From assembly GCA_038107835.1 (NCBI GenBank), contig JAYNHH010000010.1, positions 6,628 to 70,627 on the forward strand: a DNA stretch of 64,000 bases, read 5' to 3'. Position 1 is the stretch's first letter. Each line of letters starts with the position of its first letter. A model generated the notes under the pieces. It made no database searches. It saw only the letters and a program-made list of their open reading frames with translations, and was not told the origin of the DNA. This document shows positions 27,899-36,427 of this stretch, one piece after another. Source of the stretch: MED-G116 sp038107835 (GTDB lineage Bacteria > Pseudomonadota > Alphaproteobacteria > Puniceispirillales > Puniceispirillaceae). The translations under genes and the position numbers were made by a program.

Positions 27899-28849
27899 TT
27901 ACTTAATCCACGCTTTCCACTTTGACTCATGCTCCTTCAGCCACTGCTGCGCAGCCGCTGGAACCTCGAGACCGTCAGTGTCAACATAATTGGCCATTTT
28001 GTCGATGTCAGGACCAGAGAAATTCATCTGCTGGGCAATTTTGAATGCCTTCGGATGGTTTTTCTCGAAATCCTTGTTCACGCCGATTTTCAGGTAACCA
28101 TTGGCAGGGTTGCCACAGTCATACAGCGCGTTCGGATTCACACCCCATGATGCGTCAGATGTGCATTTTGGATCATGGGTCGGGAACTCGACGAACTTAC
28201 CGGCATATTTTGCACCAATGAAGTTTGGTGACCAGTTGAAGATCACAACCGGCTTCTTCTGCGCCGCCGCAGCGTCAAGCTCGGCCCAGATGGCGCCGGC
28301 AGAACCTGCGTTGCGGACAACGAAGTTCATTCCCAGAGCCTCAACCTTTTCAGCATCATGCTTCAGCCAGTCAACCGGACCACCGATGAACACGCCTTTG
28401 CCACCAGAATCGGCGCGGGCGAACATCTCCGAACAGTTGTTCAGCGCCTTCCAGTCAGGCAGACCCGGGCAGACTTCCTCGATGTATTCCGGATACCACC
28501 AGTCTTCGCGGGTGACCGCGTCATGTGTCAGAAGGTCGATGACATTACCGGTTTCCAGCGACTTGGTGAAAGATGCACCAAAGGCACCTTCCCAAACCTC
28601 GTGAACGATGTCGATGTCGCCATCAGCCATCGCCTGATAGACGGTTTGGCTGTCCATTGGGACATATTCGATCTCTTCACCCACCATCTTGAACAGTTCA
28701 CCGACAACTTCAGCGCCGACAAGCTGGCTTGACCAGTTATGTGTTGGAATTTTGATCGTGCCGCTGCTGTCAGCAGAAGCGGCCATTGGCATTGCTGTAA
28801 GAGCAGTAAACGCAGCTCCGATAACAGCGGTTTTCAGTGTCTTGGACAT
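27899..28849 (-). CDS. tmoX: TMAO ABC transporter, periplasmic binding protein
   Basis: About 316 residues from ATG 28849, which has GGGAGG at good spacing. A signal peptide (TAVIGAAFTALTAMPMAASA) precedes an OpuAC-type quaternary-amine binding domain. Aromatic clusters expected to form the cation cage are THNWSSQ, VHEVWEGAF, REDWWYPEY and IFNWSPNF. The position between tmm and the ATPase/permease genes fits TmoX, the TMAO binding protein. Betaine-type ligands use the same fold, so the ligand is inferred from context. Confidence 0.87.
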   Translation of the reverse strand: MSKTLKTAVIGAAFTALTAMPMAASADSSGTIKIPTHNWSSQLVGAEVVGELFKMVGEEIEYVPMDSQTVYQAMADGDIDIVHEVWEGAFGASFTKSLETGNVIDLLTHDAVTREDWWYPEYIEEVCPGLPDWKALNNCSEMFARADSGGKGVFIGGPVDWLKHDAEKVEALGMNFVVRNAGSAGAIWAELDAAAAQKKPVVIFNWSPNFIGAKYAGKFVEFPTHDPKCTSDASWGVNPNALYDCGNPANGYLKIGVNKDFEKNHPKAFKIAQQMNFSGPDIDKMANYVDTDGLEVPAAAQQWLKEHESKWKAWIK

Positions 28850-28897
28850 TTTATACCTCCCTTTCAAACACCTGTTAATTTAGCAAGTTGCTTTTCA

Positions 28898-30238
28898 TTA
28901 TTCTTGCAGATACGACTCCAGACTATCGTCCAGAGCCTCGACCCAGCTTGTGTGGTGTGCCGGGGCGAGTGTTCCGGTCATTGGCGATGTGTAGCCATGA
29001 TCACGGAATGTCATGATCCCTTTTTTCTTGTGGCCCTTCCATTCGATGAATGCCTGATTGGCAGCCTCGATATCGAAGGTGGGATAGTCGGTTTCATCAA
29101 TCAGTTCACCTGTATAGGCACCCTGGTAGCGAATACAGGCATAATCATCCTCCAGCGCCTCCTCGGCTTTCTGCCGGGCGAGAACATCAGCCTCCATGGC
29201 CGCCGCATCAGGTAGAGCAATTCGCCCCATGATGATATCACGCACATACCAAGCCTGCGCATCAAACATGTTGAATGTGTACCACTGATCCTGCATGCCA
29301 AGGTAGAACATCGCCGGATTCGGGTTGAAGACCACACCCTTATAGAGGTCTGACGTTGCCAGACGGTTATCTGTCTTCAGCCGCAGGGCATCTGGCAGAA
29401 AGCCGAAATGATGCCTGTAGCCAGTACACAGGATGATCGTATCAATTTTCTTTGACTGGCCGTCCTTGAAATGGGCAACGCCCTTTTCAACCTTGACCAG
29501 TGCTGGCACCTCCTGCCAATTGTCCGGCCATTCATAGCCAATTGGCGCGGTGCGATGGGCAACGGTCACCGATTTGCAGCCATATTTCCAGCATTGCGAG
29601 CCAATATCCTCAGCCGAATAGCTGGTACCCAGAATCAGGATGTCCTGCCCGGCAAATTCCCGCGCATCGCGAAAATCATGGGCATGCAGAATGCGGCCGT
29701 TGAAATTCTCAAACCCTTCATAATGGGGAACGTTGGGCATCGAGAAATGTCCCGACGCAACAATCACATGATCATATTCCTCGATGGTCTCGCTGTCGCT
29801 GACACCATCCCGCGCCGTGACAGTGAATTTCGCCGAAGCAGGGTCATAACGCACATCACGCACATTGGTGTTGAAGCGGATATATTTGCGGACGCCGGCT
29901 TTCTCGACGCGTCCCTTTATATAGTCAAAAAGCACCGGGCGGGGCGGATAGCTGGCAATCGGCTTGCCGAAATGTTCCTCGAACGTGTAATCGGCAAATT
30001 CAAGACCTTCCTTGGGACCATTCGACCAGAGATAACGATACATCGAGCCATGGCAGGGATTGCCATGCTCATCAACGCCGGTGCGCCAGGTGTAGTTCCA
30101 CAGGCCACCCCAATCCGACTGTTTTTCAAAACAGACAATTTCTGGGATTTCAGCGCCCTTGCTCGCCGCTGACTGAAAAGCACGCAATTGCGCAAGGCCG
30201 CTTGGCCCAGCACCAATGATCGCCACTTTCTTTGTCAT
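28898..30238 (-). CDS. tmm: Trimethylamine monooxygenase (flavin-containing)
   Basis: 446 residues, the usual length for bacterial Tmm. It oxidises trimethylamine to TMAO with NADPH and O2 (and can act on dimethyl sulfide in characterised homologues). Motifs: FAD-binding GAGPSG (residues 9-14), FMO signature F-N-G-R-I-L-H-A-H-D-F (169-179, fits FxGxxxHxxxF), NADPH-binding GTSYSAED (194-201) and the C-terminal ILCTGYRHHF. Start ATG 30238 with GGGAGGTAGC. It lies in one same-strand series with the TMAO transporter downstream and the gmaS/mgs genes upstream, so TMAO made or imported feeds one pathway. Confidence 0.95.
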   Translation of the reverse strand: MTKKVAIIGAGPSGLAQLRAFQSAASKGAEIPEIVCFEKQSDWGGLWNYTWRTGVDEHGNPCHGSMYRYLWSNGPKEGLEFADYTFEEHFGKPIASYPPRPVLFDYIKGRVEKAGVRKYIRFNTNVRDVRYDPASAKFTVTARDGVSDSETIEEYDHVIVASGHFSMPNVPHYEGFENFNGRILHAHDFRDAREFAGQDILILGTSYSAEDIGSQCWKYGCKSVTVAHRTAPIGYEWPDNWQEVPALVKVEKGVAHFKDGQSKKIDTIILCTGYRHHFGFLPDALRLKTDNRLATSDLYKGVVFNPNPAMFYLGMQDQWYTFNMFDAQAWYVRDIIMGRIALPDAAAMEADVLARQKAEEALEDDYACIRYQGAYTGELIDETDYPTFDIEAANQAFIEWKGHKKKGIMTFRDHGYTSPMTGTLAPAHHTSWVEALDDSLESYLQE

Positions 30239-30306
30239 CGCTACCTCCCCAGGTATTCCCCGTCTTACGGAGTATTAATGTTTTCTTTACCTCTAAATAG
30301 CCTTGT

Positions 30307-30912
30307 CTAGCGCTGTGCCGCTGTCAACACCGGTGGCTCGGCATTGCTGTCTGACCATAGGGGCGCAAAAGCAATGACAACCGCCGACGATGACATGTCA
30401 GGGTTGAACAGATGATTGTGCCACCAGGTCGCCTGATACAGCGGATCGGTGGATTCGAGTTCCGATGTTGTGCAGGCAATCTCAAAGGTCTGATTATAGG
30501 CGGCAAAGCGCAGCGTGCATTTCTGTGCCGCCAGAATCGCCTCGACAGCCGTTGACCTGCCAGCAAAACTGGCGGTCAGAACATCCGAAAACTCCCGTGA
30601 TTTCTGGTAATAGGTTTCAGAGAAAAGCTGTATCGCTTTTTCCCGCCGCTGCGCCGGGTCATTGGTGCGCAGTACCATATGTTTTAGTTCCGGTGTCTTG
30701 CTGAACATCGGCGATTTTGACAGAACCGTGATGATCTGGCCCATCGCCTCACTCTCGCCCGGCAGAAACAGATCGGGCATCACGGCGTCATCAGGTCGTC
30801 CCTGCTTGTCACGCATCGCCATCATGCGGACACGGCACTGCCAGCGTAAAAACGCGTCTTTCAGGGCAAGAGATGCCCTGTCGACGCCAAATATTTCGCT
30901 CACATCACTCAT
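30307..30912 (-). CDS. Uncharacterised protein of the methylamine operon (about 201 aa)
   Basis: About 201 residues from ATG 30912 (GGGACC upstream; 30930 also possible). I do not recognise the family. It is soluble with no signal peptide or membrane segment. Visible features: an N-terminal helix-rich part (KDAFLRWQCRVRMMAMRDKQGRPDD), a segment with VLSKSPMFSKTPELKHMVLRT, and a more beta-like C-terminus with CTLRFAAYNQTFEIACTTSELES and WWHNHLFNP. Three cysteines are scattered, with no metal motif. Its place directly upstream of tmm in the same direction suggests a role in amine metabolism or in assembly or regulation of one of the enzymes. Confidence 0.75.
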   Translation of the reverse strand: MSDVSEIFGVDRASLALKDAFLRWQCRVRMMAMRDKQGRPDDAVMPDLFLPGESEAMGQIITVLSKSPMFSKTPELKHMVLRTNDPAQRREKAIQLFSETYYQKSREFSDVLTASFAGRSTAVEAILAAQKCTLRFAAYNQTFEIACTTSELESTDPLYQATWWHNHLFNPDMSSSAVVIAFAPLWSDSNAEPPVLTAAQR

Positions 30913-31005
30913 ATATGGTCCCTGTTGCATGGTCCCGCGGTCTGGTGGTCTTCAGGACCGCCATCGGATTATGGCGATCCCAGCTTTGTCTCATCTGAGT
31001 GTGGA

Positions 31006-31419
31006 TCAGAATTTCATATATACCTTGCGAAGAGCCACGAGGGGGTGGCGCTCCGACATCTGAAATTTGACCAGAAGCTCGCGCGCGATCATATCGCGGT
31101 CCTGCTGGTTGTCAGGAAGTTTGATGCTGTCCGGAACGCGAACCCAGCCATTGATGTTACGGTCGAAAACGGCTGGCATACCTTCTTCATAACCCATGTG
31201 AACATCTTCGAGCCAATTGAGGTCATCCCACCCCATAACTTCCATATATTCAGCAAGAAACGGGGTCAGCCGATTATAATCGGGAACCAGATTAACGTCA
31301 TACCGGTAACCAATATGCTGGCCGATTTCCTTTTCGCGCTCTGACTCAAGGCCGCTTGCGTCTTTGAGGAACTGATCAACATCCGTGATCTCTGAACCTC
31401 GATACTGTGTACCTGCCAT
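31006..31419 (-). CDS. Uncharacterised small protein after mgsC (137 aa)
   Basis: 137 residues, no signal peptide or membrane segment, family not recognised. It is rich in charged and aromatic residues: EREKEIGQHIGYRYDVNLVP, FLAEYMEVMGWDDLNWLEDVH, GMPAVFDRNINGWVRVPDS. It has no cysteine, so it is unlikely to hold an Fe-S cluster. It begins 12 bases after the mgsC stop with GGAGGCC upstream, which makes co-translation with the N-methylglutamate synthase subunits likely; a fourth, non-catalytic subunit or chaperone of that complex is a fair guess only. Confidence 0.8.
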   Translation of the reverse strand: MAGTQYRGSEITDVDQFLKDASGLESEREKEIGQHIGYRYDVNLVPDYNRLTPFLAEYMEVMGWDDLNWLEDVHMGYEEGMPAVFDRNINGWVRVPDSIKLPDNQQDRDMIARELLVKFQMSERHPLVALRKVYMKF

Positions 31420-31431
31420 GTTTAAGGCCTC

Positions 31432-32790
31432 CTAGAGCTTGTGATAATCCTCGATACCAACTGTGTGGTTGGTACCCGCCAGCGGAACGCCTGCCATCGC
31501 CGATGCTTCCATCGTCAGGGCAGCCAGATCCTCAGGCTCGAGGCTATGCAGATGGGTTTTACCGCAGGCACGGGCAAAGAGCTGTGCCTCGATGGTCAGA
31601 GTGTGCAGGAAGTTGTACACACGCTCGGCGGCTTCGTCGGGATCCAGACGCTGGCGCAATGCCGGGTCCTGGGTGGCGATGCCGACCGGACAGCGGCCGG
31701 TGTGGCAATGGTAGCAATAGCCGGGCTCAGCACCAATCTCGTTCGGATAATCCGCTTCCTCGATGTCCTTGTTACAGTTCATCGCCATCATCACAGAATG
31801 GCCAAGCGCAATGGCATCGGCACCAAGGGCAATTGCCTTGGCAACGTCGGCACCATTTCTGATTCCACCAGCATAGACGAGAGAAATCTCACCGCGCTTG
31901 CCAAGATCGTCAATCGCACGCCGTGCCTGACGAATGGCTGCCATGCCCGGGACACCAGTATCCTCTGTCGCAAGGTGAGGGCCAGCACCCGTGCCGCCTT
32001 CCATGCCGTCAATATAGATGCTGTCGGGGTCGCATTTGACCGCCATCCGGACATCGTCATAGACGCGGGCAGCACCCAGTTTCAGCTGAATCGGAATCTG
32101 CCAGTCTGTCGCCTCACGGATTTCCTGGATTTTCAGCGCCAGATCATCTGGACCAAGCCAGTCTGGGTGACGCGCAGGCGAGCGCTGGTCGATGCCTGCC
32201 GGCAGAGACCGCATTTCAGCGACCTGGTCCGTCACCTTCTGACCCATCAAATGACCACCAAGACCAACCTTACAGCCCTGACCGATGAAGAATTCACAGC
32301 CGTCAGCCAGAACAAGGTGATTCGGATTGAATCCATAGCGTGACTGAATGCACTGGTAGAACCACTTTGACGAATAGCGGCGCTCATCCGGGATCATGCC
32401 ACCCTCACCGGAACAGGTTGCTGTACCAGCCATGGTCGCACCACGGGCAAGCGCGGTCTTTGCCTCATAGGACAGAGCGCCAAAGCTCATGCCTGTCACA
32501 TAAACCGGAATATCGAGTTCCAGCGGGCGTTTGGCCCGTGGGCCGATCACTGTTTTCGTCTCGCATTTCTCACGGTAACCCTCGATAACGAAACGCGTCA
32601 GCGTTCCAGGCAGGAAGGTCAGATCGTCCCAATGGGGGATTTTCTTGAACAACGAGAAACCACGCATGCGGTAGCGGCCAAGTTCAGACTTGATGTGGAT
32701 GTCATCCATGACCTGCGGCGTAAAGACAAATGAATTGCCAAGCCGATTTACGTCACGCCCCAAGGGCTTTTTTGAAATTCCGTCAGGCAT
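31432..32790 (-). CDS. mgsC: N-methylglutamate synthase, FMN (GltS-like) subunit
   Basis: 452 residues. It corresponds to the central FMN/Fe-S domain of the glutamate synthase large chain: YVTGMSFGALSYEAKTALARGA, DGMEGGTGAGP, YAGGIRNGADVAKAIALGADA, and a cysteine cluster in YCYHCHTGRCPVGIATQDP that should ligate an Fe-S cluster. With MgsA and MgsB it reproduces a split glutamate synthase. In the methylamine pathway it makes N-methylglutamate from gamma-glutamylmethylamide or methylamine. Stand-alone glutamate synthase is the alternative, but the three-way split next to gmaS is diagnostic of Mgs. It is 20 bases downstream of mgsB. Confidence 0.92.
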   Translation of the reverse strand: MPDGISKKPLGRDVNRLGNSFVFTPQVMDDIHIKSELGRYRMRGFSLFKKIPHWDDLTFLPGTLTRFVIEGYREKCETKTVIGPRAKRPLELDIPVYVTGMSFGALSYEAKTALARGATMAGTATCSGEGGMIPDERRYSSKWFYQCIQSRYGFNPNHLVLADGCEFFIGQGCKVGLGGHLMGQKVTDQVAEMRSLPAGIDQRSPARHPDWLGPDDLALKIQEIREATDWQIPIQLKLGAARVYDDVRMAVKCDPDSIYIDGMEGGTGAGPHLATEDTGVPGMAAIRQARRAIDDLGKRGEISLVYAGGIRNGADVAKAIALGADAIALGHSVMMAMNCNKDIEEADYPNEIGAEPGYCYHCHTGRCPVGIATQDPALRQRLDPDEAAERVYNFLHTLTIEAQLFARACGKTHLHSLEPEDLAALTMEASAMAGVPLAGTNHTVGIEDYHKL

Positions 32791-32810
32791 AATAGAACCC
32801 CTTCTTATAC

Positions 32811-33680
32811 TTACAGGATAAGTTTCTTTTCATTTGGTTCGAGATTGTCGTAGTTCCACAACTGTTTACCGGCAACGATCTTGGTGAAATGGTCAACACC
32901 CTTTTCCGGCATCATGTCATATTGCGACAATTTGCGCGTCAGCCAATCCTTATCGAGCTGGGTCAGCTCAGCGGGAACCGCGTCAACACCAAGCGACCGA
33001 ATCTCACCACCTACATAGATGGTGCCGTCATACATGCTGTCACCCAGATTCTTGCCGGCGTTTCCGCAGACAACCATGCGGCCACGCTGCATCATGAAGC
33101 CGGATAGCGCGCCGGTGTCGCCACCAACGATGATTGTACCACCCTTCATGTCGATGCCTGTCCGCGACCCGACTGAACCGCGGCACACCAGATCGCCACC
33201 GCGGATTGCGGCACCGAAGGTCGAGCCGGCATTCTTCTCGATCAGGACGGTGCCCGACATCATGTTTTCACCACATGACCAGCCGACACGGCCATTGATC
33301 CGGACATTCGGCCCGTCGATAAGGCCAACACCGAAATATCCTGTCGACCCCTCGATGATCAGATTGAGACGACTGAGGATGCCAACTCCAAGGCTGTGCT
33401 TGCCGCGCGGATTCTTAATGACAATGGTGCCATACCCCTCATCCATCAGCTCGCGGATCTTGTTGTTCGCCCCCGTTGTGTCAAACTCGTCAGCGTCGAT
33501 TTCAATACGTTTGTTGAAATCCACATCGGGCGCCCATGGATAGGTGAAATTTGACCCTTCATCCTCTTCGAACTCGATGTAGAGGGAACGGCCCGTGAGC
33601 TGCTCAGTGCGCATGCCGAACGCGGTAACGCGCTCTTCCTGAGACATCTGTTTCAGCTCCTGATCTGTTACGCTTGCCAT
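32811..33680 (-). CDS. mgsB: N-methylglutamate synthase, GXGXG-domain subunit
   Basis: 289 residues, equivalent to the C-terminal GXGXG beta-helix domain of glutamate synthase. Repeats of the G-x-x-G-x-x-x-G type are visible (GVGLIDGPNVRINGRVGWSC, GTIIVGGDTGALSGFMMQRG, GMVVCGNAGKNLGDSMYDGT-like spacing). The domain is structural and couples the amidotransferase and FMN centres. Its start overlaps the end of mgsA by 13 bases, with GAGGAGG in front of the ATG, so the two are translationally coupled. Confidence 0.92.
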   Translation of the reverse strand: MASVTDQELKQMSQEERVTAFGMRTEQLTGRSLYIEFEEDEGSNFTYPWAPDVDFNKRIEIDADEFDTTGANNKIRELMDEGYGTIVIKNPRGKHSLGVGILSRLNLIIEGSTGYFGVGLIDGPNVRINGRVGWSCGENMMSGTVLIEKNAGSTFGAAIRGGDLVCRGSVGSRTGIDMKGGTIIVGGDTGALSGFMMQRGRMVVCGNAGKNLGDSMYDGTIYVGGEIRSLGVDAVPAELTQLDKDWLTRKLSQYDMMPEKGVDHFTKIVAGKQLWNYDNLEPNEKKLIL

Positions 33681-34603
33681 ACGAAAACCTCCTCATCATA
33701 CGGGTCAGTCGTGTCAATTTCCTGGGGCAGAATCGAGCGGATGGCGACCTCCTCAGAGGCCATCACGATCAGATCGTCGCTCTGGTAGAGAACCAGGGGC
33801 TTTGCTGCCATTGTATCTTTTGCCATGCCCAGCTGATCCTTTGTGGCAACCAGATAGGTAAAGACACCGTCAATTTCCTCAATCGAACGACGCATGCTGT
33901 CCTCGAGGGTGACACCATTTGCCAGATTGTTGGCGGTGTAAACGGCCAGCAACTCGCTGTCGCAATGCGACATAAAGCGGTGTCCCTGACGCTCAAGCTG
34001 GCGCCGCATGATCCAGTAATTGGTGATCTGGCCGTTATGCACAACCGATACGTCATTATAGGGAAACGCCCAATAGGGGTGCGCTGAACGGATATCGACG
34101 TCGGACTCGGTAGCCATACGCGTGTGGCCAATGCCATGCGTACCCTCAAACCCGCCAAGGCCATATTGATCTGACACCACGTCGGCGTCGCCAAGGTCCT
34201 TGATCAACTCAAGCGAATTGCCCATCGAGAGAATCTCAACACCCTCAATATCCTCGATATGGCGGGCCATCAATTCGGTATCACCGGAATGGTTGATGGT
34301 AAAACGCTTGGCATAATCCGTTGCGGATTCGCGGTGCTTCACCTCAGCTCCATGTTCAGCAAGGCGCTCCTCAACAAGCTCCAGCCGTTCCTCGACGACT
34401 TTCTTCATGTCAAATCCCTTTGACATATCTTCCTGTTCAGCCAGCACAAACCGCATGACATAGTCGCCAGGGGTGTTTGCGCCATACACAGCAAATCCCG
34501 TGCTGTCAGGCCCACGATGTTTGAGCGAGCGCAGCATCGACGTCATCTCCTGACCGACGTTCGAGCTTTTCCCGCGATGAATAATTCCTGCAATTCCACA
34601 CAT
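33668..34603 (-). CDS. mgsA: N-methylglutamate synthase, glutamine amidotransferase subunit
   Basis: 311 residues from ATG 34603. That start makes residue 2 the catalytic cysteine (MCGIAGIIHRG), as class II (Ntn-type) amidotransferases require; the 22-residue upstream extension would bury it and is rejected. Other family blocks are LKHRGPDSTGFAVYG, IGHTRMATESDVDIRSAHPY and SVVHNGQITNY. In the Mgs complex it releases ammonia or methylamine from the gamma-amide and channels it to the FMN subunit. It lies 78 bases downstream of gmaS. Confidence 0.93.
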   Translation of the reverse strand: MCGIAGIIHRGKSSNVGQEMTSMLRSLKHRGPDSTGFAVYGANTPGDYVMRFVLAEQEDMSKGFDMKKVVEERLELVEERLAEHGAEVKHRESATDYAKRFTINHSGDTELMARHIEDIEGVEILSMGNSLELIKDLGDADVVSDQYGLGGFEGTHGIGHTRMATESDVDIRSAHPYWAFPYNDVSVVHNGQITNYWIMRRQLERQGHRFMSHCDSELLAVYTANNLANGVTLEDSMRRSIEEIDGVFTYLVATKDQLGMAKDTMAAKPLVLYQSDDLIVMASEEVAIRSILPQEIDTTDPYDEEVFVWQA

Positions 34604-34681
34604 GTTGGCAATGCTCCATGCAAAAAGGGTCGTAAAAAGCACCACCGGGACGACCCGCCCCGGTGGCAAGGGTCTGGAAAC

Positions 34682-36160
34682 CTATGGAAGACACTCCATG
34701 TATCTTTCCTTGTCCCATTCGGTGACAGTGGACATGAACCGCGCCCACTCGTCATATTTATATTCGTGATAGAGGCCATACATCTCGCCCGGCATGCCGC
34801 GGCGAACCACCTCATCAGCCTCAAGAGCCTCCAACGCCTCACCAAGTGACATCGGCAGTTTCTTGACCTGCTTGCCGGCCTCAATGGCTTCATAGATGTT
34901 GCGCTCTTCCGGCTGACCCGGATCCAGCTGGTTGTCGATGCCGTCATCAGCCGCCGCCAGAATACAGGACCCCATCAGATAGGGGTTCACCATCGAATCA
35001 ACCGAGCGGTACTCAAAACGGCCCGGGGCCGAGACGCGAAGGCCGGTGGTGCGATTCTGGAAGCCCCAGTCAGCAAAGACAGGTGCCCAGAAACCGGTGT
35101 CCCAAAGACGCCGATAGGAGTTCACGGTGGAACAGCCAATCGCCGTCAGCGCCCGCAGATGCTGGACAATGCCGCCAATGGCAACAAGCCCTTCCTTGCT
35201 TGGCATCTGCGGATCGTCGCCTTCCGGCATGAAGGTGTTGTGACCGCCTTTGACATACATGTAATTTTCACGCATGCCGGGCAGATTGTTCTCATCATTT
35301 CCACATTTGACAAACTGGTCCTCACCATCGCGCCACAACGACATGTTGTGATGACAGCCAGATGCCGAGACACCCATGAACGGCTTTGTCATGAAACAGG
35401 CGAAAATGCCAAATTCGCGGGCCACCTGCGCACAGATCTGGCGATAGGTGGTCAGGCGGTCGGCATTGCGCAGAACATCATCGAACATCCAGTTGAGCTC
35501 AAGCTGGCCCGGCGCGTCCTCATGGTCACCCTGGATCATGTCGAGACCCATCTTGCGGGTATATTCCATCACTTTCATGGTGACAGGCCGCAGGCTCTCA
35601 AACTGGTCGATGTGGTAGCAGTAGGGCTTTGAATAACCGTCTTCAGGCTGGCCATTCTCGTTGAATTTCAGCCACATCATTTCCGGCTCAGTGCCGACAC
35701 GCAGCTTCAGACCATTATGTTTCTTGGTGAATTCCTCATGCATCCGGCGCAGATTGCCGCGCGAATCGGCAGTCAGATAGCTGCCAGGATTTTCCTTCTC
35801 CTCGCGGTTGCGGAACAGCGTGCAGTAGAAACGTCCGATTTTTGGTGCCCATGGCAGCTGCATGAAAGTCTCAGGCTCAGGAATGCCGATCAGTTCAGCC
35901 GCTTCCGGACCATAACCCAAATAGTTGCCGGCGCGGTCGGTAAACAGGTTGACCGTCGCGCCATAGACCAGCTGGAAACCCTTTTTCGCAACGCTCTCCC
36001 AGTGGTCGGCCGGGATGCCCTTGCCCATAATTTTGCCGGTGATCGACACAAACTGCAGATAGAGATACTCAATCCCCATCCGATCAATCATTTCACGGAC
36101 TTCTTTGATTTTTTCGTCGCGGCCGGGAGCCTCGACAAAACGTTCCAGATCAGTAGCCAT
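34682..36160 (-). CDS. gmaS: Gamma-glutamylmethylamide synthetase
   Basis: 492 residues, a member of the glutamine synthetase superfamily that ligates methylamine to glutamate with ATP. Catalytic segments are RVGTEPEMMWLKF and MIQGDHEDAPGQLELNW (metal-binding Glu residues); the nucleotide/metal loop reads MGVSASGCHHNMSLW, as in GmaS-type rather than ordinary GlnA proteins, followed by NSYRRLWDTGFWAP and RFEYRSVD. Start ATG 36160 with AAAGGGGAG. First gene of the minus-strand series leading through mgsABC to tmm and tmoXVW; its promoter lies in the 267-base region shared with the GntR gene. Confidence 0.94.
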   Translation of the reverse strand: MATDLERFVEAPGRDEKIKEVREMIDRMGIEYLYLQFVSITGKIMGKGIPADHWESVAKKGFQLVYGATVNLFTDRAGNYLGYGPEAAELIGIPEPETFMQLPWAPKIGRFYCTLFRNREEKENPGSYLTADSRGNLRRMHEEFTKKHNGLKLRVGTEPEMMWLKFNENGQPEDGYSKPYCYHIDQFESLRPVTMKVMEYTRKMGLDMIQGDHEDAPGQLELNWMFDDVLRNADRLTTYRQICAQVAREFGIFACFMTKPFMGVSASGCHHNMSLWRDGEDQFVKCGNDENNLPGMRENYMYVKGGHNTFMPEGDDPQMPSKEGLVAIGGIVQHLRALTAIGCSTVNSYRRLWDTGFWAPVFADWGFQNRTTGLRVSAPGRFEYRSVDSMVNPYLMGSCILAAADDGIDNQLDPGQPEERNIYEAIEAGKQVKKLPMSLGEALEALEADEVVRRGMPGEMYGLYHEYKYDEWARFMSTVTEWDKERYMECLP

Positions 36161-36337
36161 GGTTTTCTCCCCTTTGCTTTATTTTCACGGACCACCCGAG
36201 GCCCCGAAGGCTGGTTCTGATGGCAACGTGTTTTGGTGCTGTCTTTCGGCGAATTGGGCCCGCACAGAACCCCAGCTGAACAAGACGATTTGCTCCAGAC
36301 CTGAGAATGACCAAAGAAAATCCAGATAGCAACTGTT

Positions 36338-36348
36338 TTTGTACCAAT
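36338..36348 (-). promoter_or_regulatory. ATTGGTA-type motif, gmaS/gntR region (site A)
   Basis: Read on the minus strand: ATTGGTACAAA. It lies about 180 bases upstream of gmaS and 80 bases upstream of the GntR gene. It is one of five related sequences found in intergenic DNA of the methylamine island. FadR-subfamily GntR proteins often bind TTGGT half-sites, which makes the neighbouring GntR protein the first candidate. Confidence 0.45.
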
Positions 36349-36353
36349 TCTAT

Positions 36354-36370
36354 AATATTTGACAAATATT
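36354..36370. promoter_or_regulatory. 17-base perfect palindrome between gmaS and gntR
   Basis: AATATTTG-A-CAAATATT: two exact 8-base arms around one base, in the AT-rich core of the divergent gmaS/gntR intergenic region. Size and location suit an operator for the GntR regulator or another dimeric protein controlling both genes. AT-richness also means it may coincide with promoter elements. Confidence 0.5.
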
Positions 36371-36375
36371 GCTTA

Positions 36376-36386
36376 TTTGGTATATA
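36376..36386 (+). promoter_or_regulatory. ATTGGTA-type motif, gmaS/gntR region (site B)
   Basis: TTTGGTATATA, followed at once by a second half-site TTTGGTC (36387-36393). About 40 bases upstream of the gntR start, so a protein bound here would overlap its promoter and could autoregulate. Confidence 0.42.
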
Positions 36387-36427
36387 TTTGGTCTAATAAT
36401 ACAGGAGTTGGAACGTAGCAGGGTGTC

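Noticed and set aside
24780..28849. Glycine betaine/proline (OpuA/ProU) transporter
   Set aside because: Same superfamily, but the fused double permease and placement next to tmm are those of TmoXVW.
34604..34669. N-terminal extension of mgsA
   Set aside because: Class II amidotransferases need Cys directly after the initiator Met; the ATG at 34603 provides it.
35717..36220. Long open frame antisense to gmaS, and similar frames antisense to tmm, mgsC and mgdC
   Set aside because: They mirror strongly coding sequence on the other strand and show no motif or ribosome site of their own.
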